Assembly (NCBI GenBank): GCA_027306585.1
Contig: DAHUZJ010000061.1
Coordinates: 1 to 54,598, forward strand
DNA length: 54,598 bases
DNA from: Acidimicrobiaceae bacterium
Lineage (GTDB): Bacteria > Actinomycetota > Acidimicrobiia > Acidimicrobiales > RAAP-2
Direction of reading: 5' to 3'
The notes beneath the pieces are model-generated. The model searched no databases and was not told the DNA's origin. It was given only the letters and a program-made list of their open reading frames with translations. This document shows, in pieces, positions 7,001-15,157 of the stretch. Position 1 is the stretch's first letter. The number at the start of each line of letters is the position of its first letter. The position numbers were made by a program, and so were the translations under genes.

Positions 7001-9157
7001 TCAGCCGGTGGCCGACAGCACGCGTTGGTTGCTCAGGTCGATCGCCGACGCCGGCACGGGCCTTGCCAGGAAGAAGCCTTGGACGACGTCGCACCCCAAG
7101 CCCTGCACCGCGTCCAGCTCGGCGCTCGTCTCCACTCCCTCTGCCACCACCTCGAGGCCCAGGTCGTGCGCCAGGCGGACCACCGCCTGCATGATCCGGG
7201 TGTCGCCGTGCTCCGCGACGTCCTTCACGAAGCTTCGGTCCACCTTGAGCTGGTCGACCGGAAAGCGTCGCAGGTAGGCCAGGGAGGAGTACCCCGTCCC
7301 GAAGTCGTCGATGGCCAGGTGGACGCCGAGGTCCTTCAGGACGCGAAGGGTGGCTTCGTGCTCCACCTCCTCTCCCATGAGGACCGTCTCGGTGATCTCG
7401 AGCAGGAGCGCCTCGGGGGGCATGCCCGTGCGCTCGAGGATCCGGGTGACCCGCCGCACGAAGTCCCGGTCGTCGAGCTGGCGAGCCGACACGTTCACGG
7501 CCATGCGCGGGACGCCGCCCATCGCCGGCGCCCACGACACGGCCTGCCGGCAGGCCTCCTCGAGCACCCACTCGCCGATCGCCACCATGAGCCCGGACTC
7601 CTCGGCGATCGGGATGAACTCGAGGGGTGGCACCGTGCCCTGTTCGGGGTGCTCCCAGCGCAGGAGCGCCTCGAAGCCGACGATCGTCCCCTTCCGGGTG
7701 TCGTAGACGGGCTGGTACACGAGCCGCAGCTCGTCGCGCTCGAGCGCCCGGTGGAGGCCGCTCGTCGTGGCGAAGCGCACCTGGTGCGGACCGTCGTCGA
7801 GCTCCACCGTGGCGACCCGATTGCGCCCTGCCCGCTTGGCGCTGTACATGGCGTCGTCCGCTTGGCTGAGCACCTCTTCGGAACGCCGGCCGGGATGCTG
7901 CACGGTCGCGACGCCGACGCTGATGGTCACCTGCACCTCGCGATCGGCCACGGCGATGGGCCGTGCGGCGAGGGCTCGGATCCGCTCGGCGCGCCGCTGC
8001 GCGTCGAGCGCCGGATGTGCCAAGCCCTCGAAGAGGAGGACGAACTCGTCCCCCCCGAGACGGGCCACGACGTCACCGGGCCGCACGCTCGACGTGAGAC
8101 GGGCGGCGAGCTCGACCAGCACGGCGTCACCACACCCGTGGCCGAAGACGTCGTTCACCGCCTTGAAGTCGTCGACGTCGATGAACACGAGCGCGAGCCC
8201 GGCCGGCTGGCGGGTGAGCCGCGCCAACGCCCGGTCGAGCTGGTCGACGAGCACCATGCGATTGGCGAGGTGGGTCAACGGGTCGCGGAGCGCCAGGTCG
8301 GCGAGCCGCCGGTGCAGCGACTCGATCTCGAGGTCGAAGCGCTTCGCCATGTCCACCAGGCTGGCCTGGCCGCTCTTCACGACCATCGTCTTCGCCTCGT
8401 CGAGAACGGCGGTGTCCACGCCGAGCCGGACGGCCTCCTCGTCGAGCACTTTGCAGGTGGCGTCGCTCCACCAGAAGTTGAGCTTGGTGACCATGGCGAC
8501 CGACAGGCGCGCGTCGCCCCGGGAACGCGCGTCGAGCGCGGTCCGGCCCTCGTCGGGCGGCGGCGCCCCCGTGAGGTGGCCTGTGCCCGCGCCGGTCGGG
8601 ACGTGGGCGGCGGGCGATCCCGGCGGATCCGCCGTTCGACCAGCCTCCGGTGAGGCGGCGGGCCGCGGGGAGGCAGCCACCGCCGACGAGGCGACCTCCG
8701 GCGGGCCAGCCAGCGCCGTCGGGCCAGCCAGCTCCGGCGAGCCAGCCAGCTCCGTCGAGCCCGACTCGACGGGCGCGATGCCCGTCGGGTTGATCCGCTC
8801 GGCGAACTCCTGGGCGACCAGCTGCCGCTGATAGGCGGCGGCGTTCCCGACCGAGGCGATCTCCGAGCGGTCCCTCGAGTTGGCGAGCTGCCCCGTCTGC
8901 AGCCACCGCACGATCGACAGCGTGCCGAGGGAGGTGACCTTCCACAGGGGGTCGCGCAGCCACGCACCGGAGGCAGCACCGCCGAGCGACGCAAGGTACC
9001 GCTCCTGGCAGTCCCGCAGGATCTCGCCGTCACGCGCCTCGAGGGCCTCGGCGAGCGCGAGATGGCCCGGGCCTCTCGTGCACGGTTCGCCCAGTCGCCC
9101 GGACCCGACGTCCGGGCGCGAGGCGACCGACCCACCTCGGTCGCGCCGCTCTTCCAC
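7001..9157 (-). CDS. GGDEF-EAL protein (c-di-GMP synthase/phosphodiesterase)
   Basis: A 718-residue protein with an N-terminal helical region (about 20-110), a low-complexity Ala/Pro/Gly linker with repeats like ELAGSPELAGP (about 125-210), a second helical region, a GGDEF domain (about 285-450) and an EAL domain (about 460-710). The diguanylate cyclase signature RLGGDEF is intact at about 366-371 and is preceded at the right spacing by RPGD, an RxxD inhibitory site. The EAL domain keeps EALLRW, the ITETVLM block and the loop DDFGTGYSS. Both activities could therefore be real, with product inhibition of the cyclase. No transmembrane segment or named sensor domain was seen; the N-terminus is probably a sensor. 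Confidence 0.93.
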   Translation of the reverse strand: MEERRDRGGSVASRPDVGSGRLGEPCTRGPGHLALAEALEARDGEILRDCQERYLASLGGAASGAWLRDPLWKVTSLGTLSIVRWLQTGQLANSRDRSEIASVGNAAAYQRQLVAQEFAERINPTGIAPVESGSTELAGSPELAGPTALAGPPEVASSAVAASPRPAASPEAGRTADPPGSPAAHVPTGAGTGHLTGAPPPDEGRTALDARSRGDARLSVAMVTKLNFWWSDATCKVLDEEAVRLGVDTAVLDEAKTMVVKSGQASLVDMAKRFDLEIESLHRRLADLALRDPLTHLANRMVLVDQLDRALARLTRQPAGLALVFIDVDDFKAVNDVFGHGCGDAVLVELAARLTSSVRPGDVVARLGGDEFVLLFEGLAHPALDAQRRAERIRALAARPIAVADREVQVTISVGVATVQHPGRRSEEVLSQADDAMYSAKRAGRNRVATVELDDGPHQVRFATTSGLHRALERDELRLVYQPVYDTRKGTIVGFEALLRWEHPEQGTVPPLEFIPIAEESGLMVAIGEWVLEEACRQAVSWAPAMGGVPRMAVNVSARQLDDRDFVRRVTRILERTGMPPEALLLEITETVLMGEEVEHEATLRVLKDLGVHLAIDDFGTGYSSLAYLRRFPVDQLKVDRSFVKDVAEHGDTRIMQAVVRLAHDLGLEVVAEGVETSAELDAVQGLGCDVVQGFFLARPVPASAIDLSNQRVLSATG

Positions 9158-9274
9158 GAGGCGATCATCGGCACCCCGATTGCACCCCTTGAGCGCTTGT
9201 CCGGCGGGCGTCGCCGGGTCCGTGCAGCCGGAGGAGGTGCGACGCCCGTGCGAGGCGCTCGGTGGCCGCCGTGG

Positions 9275-9327
9275 GTCAGCCGGCCGCGCGCCGGGGTCAG
9301 CCGGCCGCGCGCCGGGCTCAGCCGGGG
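9275..9327. repeat. 21-bp tandem repeat over the stop codon of the SpoIID-like gene
   Basis: The unit GTCAGCCGGCCGCGCGCCGG plus G occurs at 9275-9295 and 9296-9316, followed by a partial copy at 9317-9327 that contains the TGA stop (reverse strand, 9318-9320) of the SpoIID-like gene. Both downstream copies carry the same TGA. Each unit can fold into a CCGGC/GCCGG hairpin, so the array may act as a terminator. Confidence 0.85.
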
Positions 9328-10925
9328 GTCGTGGCGCCGGCGACCACGTGCCCGTCGTACCCGGGCACCGCTGTCGACATGTCGCCCAGCTGCGGGGCGT
9401 CCCCGAAGCTCGTGGTCTGTCCGGCGCCGGTCAGGTCGAGATAGCCCTGACCGCTGCGGGCCGGAAGGAGCGCGACGGTTCCTGGTCCGCCGGCCGTGCC
9501 GGCCGCCGATCCCTGGAAGCCGCCCGCCCCGAAGCTGAAGATGCCCCCGTCGCTCGCCACCTCCCAGTAGCCGCCGATGCCGCCGCTCGGCTTCCCGGCT
9601 GTGGGGCTGCCGGGCAGCGACTGGAGCGTGGCCGGCTGGTAGTAGTGGTCGAGGATCTGCTGGTAGTGCCAGTTGCCCTGCCCGTTGTCCTGCCCGATGG
9701 CGTACCCCAGCGCCCCCCACTGGCCCATGCCGATGCCGTGGCCCCAGCCGTGCCCCTCGATCTGGAGCGTTGTTGTGGTCTGTCCCGTGATCGTGAAGTA
9801 GTTCGACTGGACGACTGTGCCCAGGGTGCCGTCCACGTCGGCCAGGAAGGTGGCGACCGGCACCACTGTGGGCGTCGGCGTGGGGCCGCCCGAGATCGTC
9901 ACCGCCGTGACCCGGCCGCCCCATGTGCCGTACCCGTTGCGGTTCGCCTTTGTCACCGTCACCGTCGGGTGCGGGCCGTGGCCCCCCCAGAAGCCGGCGA
10001 CCACCGACTTGGGCACTGTCGTCGACCAGTCGTGGTGCGAGTTGCCTGTGACCCCGTCGCCTGTGTCGGGGACGGGCGTGAACGGCGAGCCCTCGGCAGC
10101 GCTCGAGGTGTACCCGCCGGTCGACGAGGAGTACTCGGTGGTGGCGATCCGCCCTGTCGGCATCACCATGACCTGGCCGGCCGTGTCCTGCGCGGCTGCC
10201 TGGCTCGTCGGCGTCAGGTACCGCGTCCCCCGGTAGGTCTGGCAGGTGAGGTCACAGGTGTCCGCGTACCCGCCGTAGCCCCCGGGGTTGCTCAGCACGT
10301 ACGACCGCACGGCGACCGCCTGGGCCTCCAGCTCCTGGAACCCCCACTGCTGGTCCTGAGGGCCTGGACCGCCGAGTGTCCCCCACGACGACGGCGACTC
10401 CCCCGGGACCACGTCGGCGACGTAGTCCTCGAGCGGCAGGGTGTTGACGGCCCGCGACTGGCCGTTCGAGTTGTAGACGGCGCTCACCGTCCCCTGCAGT
10501 GTCGTCGAGAGTGTGCCGCCCACGCACAAGGTGAGCAGCTGGCCGGCCGTGGCCGGGCTCGCCATGGGTGACGACGTCACCGTCCCGGCAGGCCTCCACG
10601 GTCCGGCGCACCCTGTGCCCGCGTACACGTTCCAGCCGGTGCCGGTCGGCTGGAACTGGACGGCCGGCGCGTCCCCCACGTCCGGCGCCGTGACGCCGCC
10701 GGCGGAGGCGAGGATCACGCTTTCTGTGTCGACCTCGGTCATCACGATGCGGACCTGGGTCGAGTCGGCCGGCAGGGCCTGGGGAGCGGTCGCCGGGTCG
10801 AGCGCCGGCACCTGGGCGCGTGCGGGACCGGCCGAGGCCCCGGCCACCGACGGGACGGCGACGAGGACGACGGCGAGGAGGGCGCCCGCGACGACGCCGT
10901 GCCTTCGGTGCTGCGTGCGGCGGAT
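9318..10925 (-). CDS. Exported SpoIID/LytB-domain protein with a GYW-type repeat; probable AUC start
   Basis: Predicted secreted or cell-wall protein. The SpoIID-type region includes LPLEDYVADVVPGE, AQAVAVRSYVL, RGTRYL and the glycine-rich block EGHGWGHGIGMGQWGA; family members are lytic transglycosylases or amidase enhancers acting on peptidoglycan. The C-terminus has one [15 protein letters not shown] repeat. The first standard start, GTG at 10847, would give a protein without a signal peptide. In frame upstream lies a clear Sec signal: an Arg/His-rich start, the core ALLAVVLVAVPSVA, then ASA. No ATG, GTG or TTG exists there, but an ATC at 10923-10925 is 6 nt after a TACGCT -10 box, matching the leaderless spacing of neighbours. 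That start gives 535 residues. Alternative: a base error in an ATG. Confidence 0.75.
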   Translation of the reverse strand: MRRTQHRRHGVVAGALLAVVLVAVPSVAGASAGPARAQVPALDPATAPQALPADSTQVRIVMTEVDTESVILASAGGVTAPDVGDAPAVQFQPTGTGWNVYAGTGCAGPWRPAGTVTSSPMASPATAGQLLTLCVGGTLSTTLQGTVSAVYNSNGQSRAVNTLPLEDYVADVVPGESPSSWGTLGGPGPQDQQWGFQELEAQAVAVRSYVLSNPGGYGGYADTCDLTCQTYRGTRYLTPTSQAAAQDTAGQVMVMPTGRIATTEYSSSTGGYTSSAAEGSPFTPVPDTGDGVTGNSHHDWSTTVPKSVVAGFWGGHGPHPTVTVTKANRNGYGTWGGRVTAVTISGGPTPTPTVVPVATFLADVDGTLGTVVQSNYFTITGQTTTTLQIEGHGWGHGIGMGQWGALGYAIGQDNGQGNWHYQQILDHYYQPATLQSLPGSPTAGKPSGGIGGYWEVASDGGIFSFGAGGFQGSAAGTAGGPGTVALLPARSGQGYLDLTGAGQTTSFGDAPQLGDMSTAVPGYDGHVVAGATTPG

Positions 10926-10931
10926 TGGGCG

Positions 10932-11015
10932 AGCGTAGCCGTTCGGTGGCAGCCGGTAGGGCGACGGCAGGCGGGGCGCCCCACGCGCCGGAGGCGGACA
11001 CCGCTGCCGTACACT
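10932..11015. promoter_or_regulatory. Divergent leaderless promoters for the SpoIID-like and GT4 genes
   Basis: A reverse-strand -10 box TACGCT (10932-10937) is 6 nt before the proposed AUC start of the SpoIID-like gene. A forward -10 box TACACT (11010-11015) is 8 nt before the GTG of the glycosyltransferase gene. No Shine-Dalgarno sequence or clear -35 was seen for either. Confidence 0.55.
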
Positions 11016-11023
11016 CCCACGCC

Positions 11024-12103
11024 GTGGTGCGCGTCGACCAGGTCATCCCGTCGTTGGCCAGCCGAGACGCCATCGGCGTCCACACCCTGACCCTCACGGA
11101 CGCCCTGCGGGCCGCCGGGATCGAGTCCGACATCTACTACGGCAACTGCACGCCCGACGTCGCCGAGCGCGGCCGTCCCATCGGTGAGCTGGGCCGGGCG
11201 ACCAAGGACCGGTGGCTCCTGTACCAGTCCTCGATCGGGAGCCCGGTCTTCGACGTGCTCGCCACCCGGGAAGAGCCCAAGCTGGTCAACTACCACAACA
11301 TCACGCCGGCCTCACTGCTCGCGCCCTGGGAGCCGGCCGTGGGGTACGAGGTGAGCCTGGGCCGTACGCAGCTGGCGCGCCTCGCCCCGCACAGCAGGCT
11401 GGCCGTGGCCGACTCCTCCTACAACGAGCAGGAGCTCCGGGACGCCGGGTACGGCGCGACGGCCGTCGTGCCGCTGCTGATCGACATGACGGCAGCCGCA
11501 CCCTCTCCCGACCTCGCCGTCGCCGCGCGGCTGGCGGCGGCCAAGACGCAGGGCGGTGCGGACTTCCTCTTCGTGGGGAAGGTGTCGCCGCACAAGGCAC
11601 CGCACGACTTGGTGAAGATGCTCGCCGTCTACCGACGGCTCTACGACCCGGCCGCCCGGCTCCATCTCGTCGGGTCCCCGCTCGGCGAGCGCTACGGGCG
11701 CGCCCTCGCCGCGTTCGTGCGAGGCCTCGGGCTGGAGGACGCCGTGACCGTCACCGGGTCGCTGTCGGGCCCCGCCCTGGAGGCCTATTACCAGGCGGCT
11801 GACGTGTTCGTCTGCGCCTCGGACCACGAGGGCTTCTGCGTCCCCCTGGTCGAAGCAATGGGCCACGGCCTGGCGGTGGTGGCCTATGGCGTGACGGCCG
11901 TCCCCGAGACCGTGGGCGATGCCGGGCTGGTCCTCCCCAGCAAGGAGCCCCTCCGGTTCGCGGCGGCGGTGGCCCGCGTCGTCGGTGACGCCGCGCTCCG
12001 CGGGCGGCTCGCGGCGGCCGCGACGCGGCGGCTGGCCGAGCTGTCGGTCGAGCGCTCCACGGCGCGGTTCGTCGAGCTGGTGCGCCAAGCCGTCGCCGCC
12101 TGA
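11024..12103 (+). CDS. Glycosyltransferase family 4 (GT-B fold)
   Basis: A 359-residue retaining GT-B glycosyltransferase. The C-terminal donor-binding half shows FVGKVSPHKAPHDLV, HLVGSPLGERYG and the characteristic E-x7-E motif EGFCVPLVE at about residues 267-275, followed by AVPETVGDAGLVL. The N-terminal half starts with RVDQVIPSLASRDAIGVHTL. GTG at 11024 was chosen because TACACT lies 8 nt upstream; a second GTG follows directly. Substrate unknown; family members build cell-envelope glycolipids, polysaccharides or mannosylated products. It faces away from the SpoIID-like gene. Confidence 0.9.
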   Translation: MVRVDQVIPSLASRDAIGVHTLTLTDALRAAGIESDIYYGNCTPDVAERGRPIGELGRATKDRWLLYQSSIGSPVFDVLATREEPKLVNYHNITPASLLAPWEPAVGYEVSLGRTQLARLAPHSRLAVADSSYNEQELRDAGYGATAVVPLLIDMTAAAPSPDLAVAARLAAAKTQGGADFLFVGKVSPHKAPHDLVKMLAVYRRLYDPAARLHLVGSPLGERYGRALAAFVRGLGLEDAVTVTGSLSGPALEAYYQAADVFVCASDHEGFCVPLVEAMGHGLAVVAYGVTAVPETVGDAGLVLPSKEPLRFAAAVARVVGDAALRGRLAAAATRRLAELSVERSTARFVELVRQAVAA

Positions 12104-12163
12104 TCCCGCCACCCCGGACCCCAGGCGAAGGGACGCAGCGGCGAGGAGGCTACCCTGGCGGCA

Positions 12164-12727
12164 ATGCAACGTCGCAGGGTCTACCCCCACCTCATCCTCG
12201 CCGTCATGACGGTGCTGGCCATCGGCGCCGTGATCCTGGGCGTCGCGATGTCGCCCAACGGGACAGACCTGGCCGTCCACAACGCCGCCGGCGAGACGCT
12301 GCGCGCCGGGACGGTCTCGGGCCGCTACACGACCAGCACACTGCACGGCGAGTCGATCGAGTTCGTCTACCGCGCCCCCGACACCGTCACCGCCCACTTC
12401 AGCGGTCCGGCCAAGGGAGTGAACCGCGCACCCCAGACCACGAAGGGCCCGACAGCCGCCAACGCCCTCTCCCCCGTCAAGGAGCTGCTGACAGTCACCG
12501 GGTTCACCGGCCACGGCTCCGTGTACTTGGCGTCCGAGACACTCAAGAACCTGGTCGCTCCGGCCGTGCGGTCGTCGGTGACTGGGACGCTGCGGGCGGT
12601 CGCCACCGTGGCGACAGGCTTCGTGGTGCGGGTCCAGGAGCACATCAGCGCCACTCAGGGGGGGCGCAAGATCAACCAGCTCCTCGACTATCGGCTCACC
12701 CGGGTGGACGGCTGGCCGCGGAGCTGA
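12164..12727 (+). CDS. Membrane-anchored hypothetical protein
   Basis: A 187-residue protein with a short basic N-terminus, one hydrophobic segment at about residues 10-29 (HLILAVMTVLAIGAVILGVA), then a polar Thr/Ser/Val-rich domain with alternating beta-like pattern, probably outside the membrane. I do not recognise the family. The ATG at 12164 is 7 nt after TACCCT (12151-12156), so leaderless; a GAGGAGG at 12143-12149 is too far away to be a usual ribosome site. Its stop overlaps the proposed CTG start of the nucleosidase gene. Confidence 0.75.
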   Translation: MQRRRVYPHLILAVMTVLAIGAVILGVAMSPNGTDLAVHNAAGETLRAGTVSGRYTTSTLHGESIEFVYRAPDTVTAHFSGPAKGVNRAPQTTKGPTAANALSPVKELLTVTGFTGHGSVYLASETLKNLVAPAVRSSVTGTLRAVATVATGFVVRVQEHISATQGGRKINQLLDYRLTRVDGWPRS

Positions 12728-13476
12728 CCGCCGTCCTCTCCGCCATGGCGCGAGAGGTGCGCCCACTGGTCCGAGCGCTCTCGCTCCGCCCGGTGCCGGC
12801 GACGGGCGTCCACCGGACGTGGCGCGGCGGCGATCGCCTGGCGGCCGTGGTGGGCATCGGACCGGTCGCAGCCGAGCGGGCCACGCATCGGCTGCTCGAC
12901 ACCTTCGGGGTGGAGCGGGTCCTGGTGGCCGGCGTCGCCGGCGCGGTCGACCCGGCGCTCGCCATCGGCGACGTCGTCTTCCCCTCCGAGGTGCTCGACC
13001 GCGCCACCGGCACCGTCTTTCGCCCCCACCGCCCCGGTGGCAGCGGGTTGTTGGTCACGTCCAACGCCATCGGCGGCGCGCTGGCGGACGAGGGCACCCC
13101 CCGGGGCGAGGTGGCGCCCCTCGTCGCCGAAGTGCCCCCCGGCGAAGTGCCCCCCGGCGAGGTGCCCCCCGGCGAGCTGCCCCCCGGCGAGCTGCCCCCC
13201 GGTACGTCGGCGGTCGACATGGAGACGGCCGCCATCGCCCGGGTGTGCGAGGAGCGTGGCGTTCCCTGGGCGGTGGTCCGCACGATCAGCGACGTGCCCG
13301 GGACCCTCGACGACTCGATCCTCGAGCTCCTACGCCCCGACGGCGGGCTCGACGTGGCGGCGCTCGCCCGTCTTCTCGTGCGCGAGCCGCGCCAGGCGGC
13401 GCGGCTCGCCCGGTTCGGACGGGACGTGCAGCGGGCCGTGCACGCGCTGACGATGGCGGCCCTGCGGGAGCTCTGA
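12724..13476 (+). CDS. Purine nucleoside phosphorylase/nucleosidase family protein (MTA/SAH nucleosidase-like); probable CTG start
   Basis: A PNP/UDP-family protein that would cleave or phosphorolyse a nucleoside or hopanoid-linked adenosine. The family signatures GIGPVAAERATHRLLD, VAGVAGAVDPALAIGDVV, SAVDMETAAIARVCEE and VRTISDVPG are in normal order; the ME of VDMET binds the ribose and the Asp in SD acts on the base. The first ATG (12745) truncates the family N-terminus; a CTG at 12724 adds LTAVLSA and forms a CTGA overlap with the previous stop, giving 250 residues. A five-unit 15-bp repeat inserts EVPPG-type pentapeptides (about residues 135-159) just before SAVDMET. Hopanoid HpnG is a possible assignment, but no hopanoid gene is adjacent. 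Confidence 0.82.
   Translation: MTAVLSAMAREVRPLVRALSLRPVPATGVHRTWRGGDRLAAVVGIGPVAAERATHRLLDTFGVERVLVAGVAGAVDPALAIGDVVFPSEVLDRATGTVFRPHRPGGSGLLVTSNAIGGALADEGTPRGEVAPLVAEVPPGEVPPGEVPPGELPPGELPPGTSAVDMETAAIARVCEERGVPWAVVRTISDVPGTLDDSILELLRPDGGLDVAALARLLVREPRQAARLARFGRDVQRAVHALTMAALREL
13126..13200. repeat. In-frame 15-bp tandem repeat (five units) inside the nucleosidase gene
   Basis: Units of the type GGCGAAGTGCCCCCC run from 13126 to 13200 with small changes (GAAGTG, GAGGTG, GAGCTG). They encode E(V/L)PPG pentapeptides in a likely surface loop next to the catalytic MET motif. Typical of replication slippage. Confidence 0.9.
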
Positions 13477-13528
13477 GCGGCGGCGGCGCACCACGAGCGT
13501 CTGAGCGGCGGCGGCGCACCACGAGCGC
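13473..13528. repeat. 28-bp tandem duplication spanning the nucleosidase stop codon
   Basis: The unit begins CTGAGCGGCGGCGGCGCACC and lies at 13473-13500 and 13501-13528 (27 of 28 bases in the second copy match). The TGA stop is at 13474-13476 and its copy at 13502-13504. Confidence 0.9.
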
Positions 13529-13811
13529 ATGGTGAGGATCCTGGGGGGGCGGAAGCCGCCCGGGCGCTGCCGGCGGATCGTGCCCCCTCCGGCTCGCCGG
13601 GACCCCTCCGTCACCGGTCCGAGCACTTCACACGACCCGCCGGCCACGCCGGGGGTTCCGCCGGTTCCCACCAGTGGACACGGACATCGTACTGCAATGA
13701 TTCCTTCTTACGCAATGGGCCGCGACGTGATTCTGTATTGCGCAATTCACCTGCGAGCGGGAGCGCCGGCTGGACACGGCGGACATCGGCGGAGGGCGCG
13801 ACAATGGGCGG
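13529..13811. other. Intergenic region with AT-richer patch upstream of the TetR gene
   Basis: No coding sequence that I can support. The first half is GC-rich. The stretch at about 13685-13750 is clearly less GC-rich than its surroundings and contains repeated GCAAT cores (13694, 13712, 13742) and the palindrome described separately, so it is probably regulatory. Confidence 0.5.
13737..13746. promoter_or_regulatory. Palindrome ATTGCGCAAT, candidate TetR operator
   Basis: A perfect 10-bp palindrome 65 bp before the TetR-type gene. Related CGCAAT and TGCAAT cores occur 30-50 bp upstream. TetR regulators often bind such repeats near their own promoters; binding here is inferred. Confidence 0.45.
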
Positions 13812-14438
13812 GTGAGCTCATCGACCAGCGAGCCGACCGCATCCGTCTCCCAGCGCCAGCACATCCTCGACACGGCGCTCTCCCTCATGTCCCAGCGCGG
13901 GGTCGACGGCACCAGCATGCGCGACCTGGCCGCCGCCGCCGGGCTCAACGTGGCCTCGCTGTACCACTACTTCGCTTCCAAACGCGAGCTGCTGGTGGCG
14001 GTGCTCGATGAGCGCGGGTTCATCGACGACCTGGCTGCTGGTACCGCCGGACGCGCCGCCATCGCCCGCGACGAGGTCGACGGTCTGGTCAGCATGCTCG
14101 ACGACATCCTCGGCTCGATGCTGGAGGTGGAGGACTTCATCCGGCTCATGCTGGGTGAGGTGATGCGGGGCGACGAGACGGCCTTCACGGTGGGGACCGA
14201 GCTCTTCGAGGCGACGCAGACGGCCCTCGAACGGTGGCTCGAGGAGTCCGAGCCGACGGTGTGCGACGGGCCCGGTGCCCCGGCCGTGGCGCGCGTCCTG
14301 CGGGCCTTCCTCATCGGGCTCTTCTTCGAGCACCTCTCGGGCGTCCTCGATGGTGACGCCGACGCCGACGGCGACGCCGCCACCACCTTCCACCAGCGGG
14401 CCGCCGAGGCCGCCGCCGTCCTCCGAGCCCGCTTCTAG
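13812..14438 (+). CDS. TetR/AcrR family transcriptional regulator
   Basis: A 208-residue regulator with the TetR N-terminal DNA-binding domain: ILDTALSLMSQRGVDGTSM then the helix-turn-helix DLAAAAGLNVASLYHYFASK at about residues 38-57. The C-terminal ligand/dimer domain is helical and acidic with a GDADADGD stretch near the end. GTG at 13812 is 6 nt after a GACAAT -10 box, so leaderless translation is likely. The ligand and targets are unknown; the palindrome upstream suggests autoregulation. Confidence 0.92.
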   Translation: MSSSTSEPTASVSQRQHILDTALSLMSQRGVDGTSMRDLAAAAGLNVASLYHYFASKRELLVAVLDERGFIDDLAAGTAGRAAIARDEVDGLVSMLDDILGSMLEVEDFIRLMLGEVMRGDETAFTVGTELFEATQTALERWLEESEPTVCDGPGAPAVARVLRAFLIGLFFEHLSGVLDGDADADGDAATTFHQRAAEAAAVLRARF

Positions 14439-14460
14439 CAGGGACGACGCCGGCAGCGGT

Positions 14461-14811
14461 TCAGACGGCGTGACGCCGAAGGTCCTCCAGGCGCACCCAC
14501 TCGAGCGTGGCCGCGAGGGTGGACTCCAGGTGCACCGAGGGCGCCACCCCGGCGTCGAGGGCCTCCTGCCAGCGGGCGGCGCACAGGCACCACCGGTCTC
14601 CCGGGCGCAGCCCCGGGAACCCGTCGCGCGGCGTGCTCAGGTCGTTGCCCACCGACCGAGAGAACTCGAGGAACTCCTCCGACATCCGGGCACAGACGGT
14701 GTGGACCCCGGCGTCGTCCGAACCGGTGTTGCAGCAGCCGTCCCGGTAGAAGCCGGTGAGGGGCTCGCTGCTGCAGGGCTCGAGCTCTCCGCCCACGACG
14801 TTCCGGCTCAC
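14461..14811 (-). CDS. DUF2237 family protein
   Basis: A 116-residue protein matching the DUF2237 family across its length: NVVGGELEPCSSEPLTGFYR, DGCCNTG, HTVCARMSEEFLEFSR, GNDLSTP and GDRWCLCAARWQEA. Several cysteines (PCS, GCC, VCA, WCLCA) are conserved in the family and could bind a metal; the function is not known. GTG at 14811 overlaps the stop of the upstream 87-residue gene (GTGA), so the two form a coupled pair. Confidence 0.88.
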   Translation of the reverse strand: MSRNVVGGELEPCSSEPLTGFYRDGCCNTGSDDAGVHTVCARMSEEFLEFSRSVGNDLSTPRDGFPGLRPGDRWCLCAARWQEALDAGVAPSVHLESTLAATLEWVRLEDLRRHAV

Positions 14812-15071
14812 TCGGTCTCCACCTCCTGCACGGACTCCACCGCGGTCGTACGGAACCCGAAGTCGGTCTCCCGCGCCCCGGGAGCCTCCTTCGCCCAGTA
14901 GACGACCATCGGGCGGGCGGGCTCGGGGCCCTCCAGCCCCGCGAAGCTCCGCCAGATGCCGTCCTGCGGCTGGGTGTCGGCCGGCCCATGGCGCCCGTGG
15001 AGCCGACGGATCCGCTTCCCCGCCACGTCGACGTCGTAGACCGACCCCGACTCGGTCCGGACGCGGAGCAT
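14808..15071 (-). CDS. Small hypothetical protein coupled to DUF2237
   Basis: An 87-residue soluble protein with a beta-rich N-terminus (LRVRTESGSVYDVDVAGKRI) and a WRSFAGLEGPEPARPMVVYW core. I do not recognise the family. ATG at 15071 is 6 nt after a reverse-strand TAGACT -10 box (15078-15083), so leaderless. Its stop overlaps the DUF2237 start by 4 nt, suggesting a functional partnership. Confidence 0.72.
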   Translation of the reverse strand: MLRVRTESGSVYDVDVAGKRIRRLHGRHGPADTQPQDGIWRSFAGLEGPEPARPMVVYWAKEAPGARETDFGFRTTAVESVQEVETE

Positions 15072-15157
15072 CGCGGCAGTCTAGGGTCGGCACCGAACGT
15101 TGCCTGTGCGGGTCCGGGTGCGCCCGGCCAGGTCCGTGTCCGCTAGAAAGGGCCACC

